Shown here one piece after another: positions 60,547-64,000 of a DNA stretch of 64,000 nucleotides. The stretch comes from Huiozyma naganishii CBS 8797 (Eukaryota > Ascomycota > Saccharomycetes > Saccharomycetales > Saccharomycetaceae): contig NC_035930.1 in assembly GCF_000348985.1 (NCBI RefSeq), positions 248,001 to 312,000 on the forward strand, read 5' to 3'. Positions within the stretch are counted from its first letter, which is position 1. Each line of letters opens with the position of its first letter. Both the position numbers and the translations under genes were made by a program. The notes beneath the pieces were generated by a model that saw nothing but the letters and a program-made list of their open reading frames with translations, was not told the origin of the DNA and searched no databases.

Positions 60547-62319
60547 CTATTGTTTCAAAATACCTAGCGTTTTAGTGGCGATTTCAATCTGCCGAATAAG
60601 AATCTGGTCAAAGTGAATGTTTGTGTTGGCAATAGTCAGAAAGCTGTCCAAATTCGTAGCATCGCCTAACCAAAATGAATCGATGATGTATTCGGCCACA
60701 CATTTAATACTTGCATGTGTAAGTGTGATATTTGGTTTGAATGATTTAACCATTTGGGATATTTTTTTTTCCAAATGTTCGCAGATGTCATCCATACATC
60801 TACAATCGGGGGGAGCATTAGGCTTGTTTTGGCGGTCTTTCTTATGATTGGGGTTATTTACCAAATACCTGTTTACGGAATTGATCATTTTGGTGGTAAT
60901 CCCATCAGCAAGGAAATTATGTGAGAAAGAACTTTTGTCAAAATGGCCAAGTTTTGCAGATAAAGTATTTCCTCCCACTAACTTTTTATCTAGAAATTTT
61001 TGGGCTTTCATTGCTTCCTTGATTGACTTGAAAGTTAAATACCCGTCAAATGATGCTGTTTCATTGTCATAGCCGGTAATAACCATATCTTCAAAATGTA
61101 CATTAGCCACATCGCATATACGGGACAAAAACTCGTTTGTGCAAATAGAGCCGATATTCTCCAATACGACTGTGGGTTTCAAAGAAATTAACTTTTCTGG
61201 TTCCTTGCTCTTTAATTTTGCTCTAGCAACAGTAACTGTTCTACCCCTGAATTCAACTGTTGGAAAGTCATCCAGCAATTTTTGAGCATCCTTTTGCCAT
61301 TTATAGGTAATAAACGCCCATTCTGAGGTGTGCTGTGTGGTTCGAGACGTATACACTGATTTGACAGGACCGAACTGACTGAAATAGTCCAAAAGTTCGT
61401 CTGTCGTTACGTCTACAGGTAAATTTTTCACAAAAACCGCATTCGGATGTGGTGCTTTATTCTTGGGGACTGCAGTCTCTTTGTCCAGTGCAGCTAGCTC
61501 ATTTTCAATTACCACGTTGCCTGTAAGAACTGCTTTCCTTTTTTCAAATCCGGGATAGTTTCTCAGATCTTTATCGAAATGCAACCCACACACAATTTTA
61601 TTTCCATAAAAATCGGTGTTATTAAAATCATTAATGACCTTCGTGGCAGCCTTATCATCTTCAAAATATACGAACCCAATATTTTTTCTAGCGTCAAGTT
61701 TACACGAAAGAATTTTGCCATATTTTTTGAAAATGTCATAGAATCTTCTTGTACTAAGGCCGGAGTTGTGTAGTGGAAGATTGCTGAAAAACACATTTGT
61801 GCCAATATTTTTTCTGTACACACTGTTTCTCAACGAGGGCATTAACTTGATTTCTCCACCTAACATTCTTTTGTAGTTATATTTATCGACAAATTTATCA
61901 AGTTCTTTTTGTGAGGTAAAGTTAAGGTACCCGTAGCCTAAAGAATCACCGGTCAAGGAATCATAACAAACTTTTGCCGATTGTAAAGACAAAAAATCTT
62001 TAAATGTTTCAATCAAAGTTTTAGAGTTTATGCTCTTTCCCAAACCTCCAATATACAGAGCTAACATTGGTTTGTTTTTAATGGTGCTGATGGCGGCTTT
62101 ATTTACAGCCAGACCATTAATCACTTTGCATGCATTTTTCTCTTTTGTCTTTACAGGAACAATTGTGGAAGGCGCTTCTTCTTGCTTGGTTTTTGAACTG
62201 GATAGCTTTTCCTTCTTGGCAGCCTTTTTCTTCTTCTTTCCACCGTTTTTAACTTGCTCGTTAACCGCAGTCTTGTTTAACGAAATATCCCCTAAAACAA
62301 CTCTTTTGTTATCAGACAT
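60547..62319 (-). CDS. PES4: PES4/MIP6 family, four-RRM RNA-binding protein
   Basis: A 590-residue protein from the ATG at 62317-62319. Four RNA-recognition motifs are visible: near residue 86 (LALYIGGLGKSINSKTLIET, with SLGYGYLNF as RNP1), near 176 (NVFFSNLPLHNSGLSTRRFY, NIGFVYF), near 297 (AVFVKNLPVDVTTDELLDYF, EWAFITY) and a weaker fourth near 383 (TVVLENIGSICTNEFLSRIC). The N-terminus is Lys-rich. In S. cerevisiae Pes4 (611) and Mip6 (659) are paralogues; both act on mRNA, Mip6 with the export factor Mex67, and Pes4 in meiotic translation. Its position beside YSC84/LSB3 fits both (YHR015W and YFR023W), so the name is not certain. Confidence 0.88.
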   Translation of the reverse strand: MSDNKRVVLGDISLNKTAVNEQVKNGGKKKKKAAKKEKLSSSKTKQEEAPSTIVPVKTKEKNACKVINGLAVNKAAISTIKNKPMLALYIGGLGKSINSKTLIETFKDFLSLQSAKVCYDSLTGDSLGYGYLNFTSQKELDKFVDKYNYKRMLGGEIKLMPSLRNSVYRKNIGTNVFFSNLPLHNSGLSTRRFYDIFKKYGKILSCKLDARKNIGFVYFEDDKAATKVINDFNNTDFYGNKIVCGLHFDKDLRNYPGFEKRKAVLTGNVVIENELAALDKETAVPKNKAPHPNAVFVKNLPVDVTTDELLDYFSQFGPVKSVYTSRTTQHTSEWAFITYKWQKDAQKLLDDFPTVEFRGRTVTVARAKLKSKEPEKLISLKPTVVLENIGSICTNEFLSRICDVANVHFEDMVITGYDNETASFDGYLTFKSIKEAMKAQKFLDKKLVGGNTLSAKLGHFDKSSFSHNFLADGITTKMINSVNRYLVNNPNHKKDRQNKPNAPPDCRCMDDICEHLEKKISQMVKSFKPNITLTHASIKCVAEYIIDSFWLGDATNLDSFLTIANTNIHFDQILIRQIEIATKTLGILKQ

Positions 62320-62512
62320 GGTGCAAAAATGAAGTCCCTTGATTGTTGATGAACTGAGTAGTTGCTAAACTGTAATTGAAAAAGATGGGGCTGAGATAAT
62401 GATACACTGTTTGCAGTCTACACTTTATAAGAAATTAAAACAAAAGGACCCACCCGTTCTTCTTTAGGTACTAATTTGTGACACAAACTTTTAAAAAATG
62501 AATTAAAAAAGA

Positions 62513-62584
62513 AGGTCCTACCCGGATTCGAACCGGGGTTGTCCGGATCAAAACCGAAAGTGATAACCACTACACTATAGGACC
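62513..62584 (-). tRNA. tRNA-Gln (anticodon UUG)
   Basis: The minus strand reads GGTCCTATAGTGTAGTGG at the 5' end, anticodon loop CTTTTGATCC-type with anticodon TTG (in CGGTTTTGATCC), T-arm GGTTCGAATCC and acceptor end GGACC with discriminator T. It is 72 nt without intron, the same as S. cerevisiae tRNA-Gln(UUG). A T6 terminator on the minus strand (A-run 62505-62510) follows. A retroelement remnant lies upstream of its 5' end. Confidence 0.96.
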
Positions 62585-62973
62585 AAAACAACTCGATTTT
62601 TTCGTAACATGGACCTGTATGAGTTCCAATTACATAACCCCCCCCTCAATCACGAGACCCAGCTCAATCACAAACTCACACAGTTCTCAATTATGACAGT
62701 AACTCTCTTATACGAGACACAAACAATAAGCCCTCTTCTACAAGACAACCCTTAGAGACAAACAACAGTTACTATGTAATAGGCATTACGCAATGTGCAA
62801 CATGCACTAATCAATACTCACGCAATATTTATATCTTAGACCATCATCCCTCGTTGCTACATGATGCTAAGACAAAGGAACGTTCAAAAGACAATAGTAC
62901 GCTGGCCGTGACTATTTGTGTTGTTGTGAAAATTTATGACCTAGACGTTGAAGAAGCCTTTGTCATATAAGCA
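62585..62973. other. Region upstream of tRNA-Gln, possible retroelement remnant
   Basis: A 389-bp stretch between the tRNA 5' end and the first recognisable pol codons. It contains a C7 run near 62639-62645 and no intact LTR ends that I can identify. Given the Ty3-like pol on its right, it is probably the eroded left part of the same element. Confidence 0.4.
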
Positions 62974-64000
62974 GTGGAAGAAGGGGATAGTGGCTCTTTC
63001 CACTCACTACCCGCCGAGCTGAAACGTGAGTTTCAAGCAACGGTAACCGACAAGTTACCACCCCGGTCAGGTACACATACGTATAGTCACGAGATTGTAC
63101 TGAAACGTGAAAGGAAACCCCCCAGATTAATTTCATATAGAATGACGCCGAAGTTAGAACGAGAATGTAAAACGATGATTGAGAATTTACTGAAAAAAGG
63201 ATTTGTGGAAGAAAACAAAAGCCCAGTGTCATCACCAATGCTGCTTAAAAAAAAAGGACAGTTCCTACCGATTAGTCGTCGAAATCACAGTCAATGATCC
63301 ATTCCCATTGCCCAGAATAGATGACTTAATGGCAAAATAGGAGACTGCTCACTCTTCTCGAAGCTAGAATTGCACTCGGGCTATCACCGAATTCCATTGG
63401 CTAACGGATCACAGGGAATTAACCGAATTTACCACTCCATTTGGTCATTACCATTATGCCTTTTGGATTGTGCAATGCCCCCGGAACGTTTTTCAGGTAT
63501 ATGCAAAGGATATTAGGTGACTTATCTCACGTACTTGTATACCTCGATGATATCCTCATAGCTAGTCAAGATCGTGAAACGCACATTCAGGATCTTAAAA
63601 AAGTCTTGCACCAATTAAAAAGGAAGGGTTAGTATGTAAGAGATCCAAATGTTTTTTTCTCCAGAAAGAAGTACATTTTCTAGGACATATATCGAACGCG
63701 AAAGGATTTGCGGTTCAACAAGACAAAGTTAAAGCAGTTCAGGAATTGCCAATTCCCACGTCCATCAAAGCGACTCAATCATTCATGAGCATGGTGAACT
63801 ATCATAGGACATTTATCCCAGGTTGTAGTAAAATGGCTAAACCATTGTTTGATTATATTTCGGGAAAATGTAAATGGGAAAAAGCACAAACTGAAGCAGT
63901 TAGCCATCTTGAAGAAAAAATTGGCATCAGCTCCAATTTTAGTTCCATTCGTTGAAGGTAAAAGTACCAACTAACAACAGATGCAAGGTTTTGCAGCCAT
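62974..64000 (+). pseudogene. Decayed Ty3/gypsy-like pol (reverse transcriptase to start of RNase H), truncated by window edge
   Basis: Several short plus-strand frames in different phases together cover a Ty3/gypsy reverse transcriptase in the right order. The first (62974-63297) has LPAELKREFQ and VEENKSPVSSPMLLKKKGQF; a shifted frame then gives VNDPFPLPRIDDL followed by TAG. Next come ELHSGYHRIP, then MPFGLCNAPGTFFRYMQ and the catalytic YLDDILIAS (near 63540). Later are FMSMVNYHRTFIPGCSKMAK, APILVPFVEGK and the RNase H start LTTDA. At least three frame changes and in-frame stops show it is inactive. No gag or protease is seen on the left, so the 5' part is lost. Its position upstream of a tRNA fits the known tRNA targeting of Ty3 elements. 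Confidence 0.9.

Overview
The window is nuclear DNA from a budding yeast of the family Saccharomycetaceae. Proteins match Saccharomyces cerevisiae gene families nearly end to end. Genes are compact and mostly intron-free. The one spliced gene has a GTATGT donor and a TACTAAC branch site, tRNA genes carry typical yeast features, and solo LTRs lie beside tRNA genes. By eye it is moderately GC-rich for a yeast. I would guess a Kazachstania-like or other post-whole-genome-duplication species, but only with low confidence.

Layout, left to right: RLP7 (partial) - RFX1 - solo LTR - tRNA-Ile - CBF5 - IDP2 - SSP120 - YEF3 - RCK2 - IRC20 - APS1 - DPH5 - TAG1/YLR173W - MCP2 - NDL1 - an unrecognised ORF - HAP1 - glycogen synthase (GSY) - a 2.8 kb gap - CMK - IOC3/ESC8 family - TLG2 - TOS7 family - solo LTR - tRNA-Tyr - CDC14 - prolyl-tRNA synthetase - DED81 - ARG4 - YSC83 - YSC84/LSB3 - PES4/MIP6 - tRNA-Gln - a decayed Ty3/gypsy-like pol running off the right edge. 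In S. cerevisiae these genes come from several places: YLR170-176, YLR247-258, YNL002, YFR012-028/YOL016-019 and YHR015-020. The interleaving is the pattern expected around the yeast whole-genome duplication. RLP7 and the IDP gene sit close together here without the S. cerevisiae genes LST8 and SIS1 that lie between RLP7 and IDP3, which hints at a post-duplication genome with its own pattern of gene loss.

Functional themes: ribosome and translation (RLP7, CBF5, YEF3, DPH5, two aminoacyl-tRNA synthetases), several with PAC and/or RRPE promoter motifs; carbon, heme and stress signalling (IDP2, HAP1, GSY, CMK, RCK2); trafficking (APS1, TLG2); cell cycle (CDC14); arginine synthesis (ARG4 with a Gcn4 site). 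All CDS starts given here are ATG codons. Several open frames extend upstream only through TTG or GTG codons, and those extensions were discarded.

I did not find a clearly novel multi-gene system. The most open items are the unexplained 2.8 kb gap after GSY, the unrecognised ORF beside HAP1, the array of three CACGTG boxes with a CSRE-like site upstream of IDP2, and the paired X-boxes upstream of RFX1.
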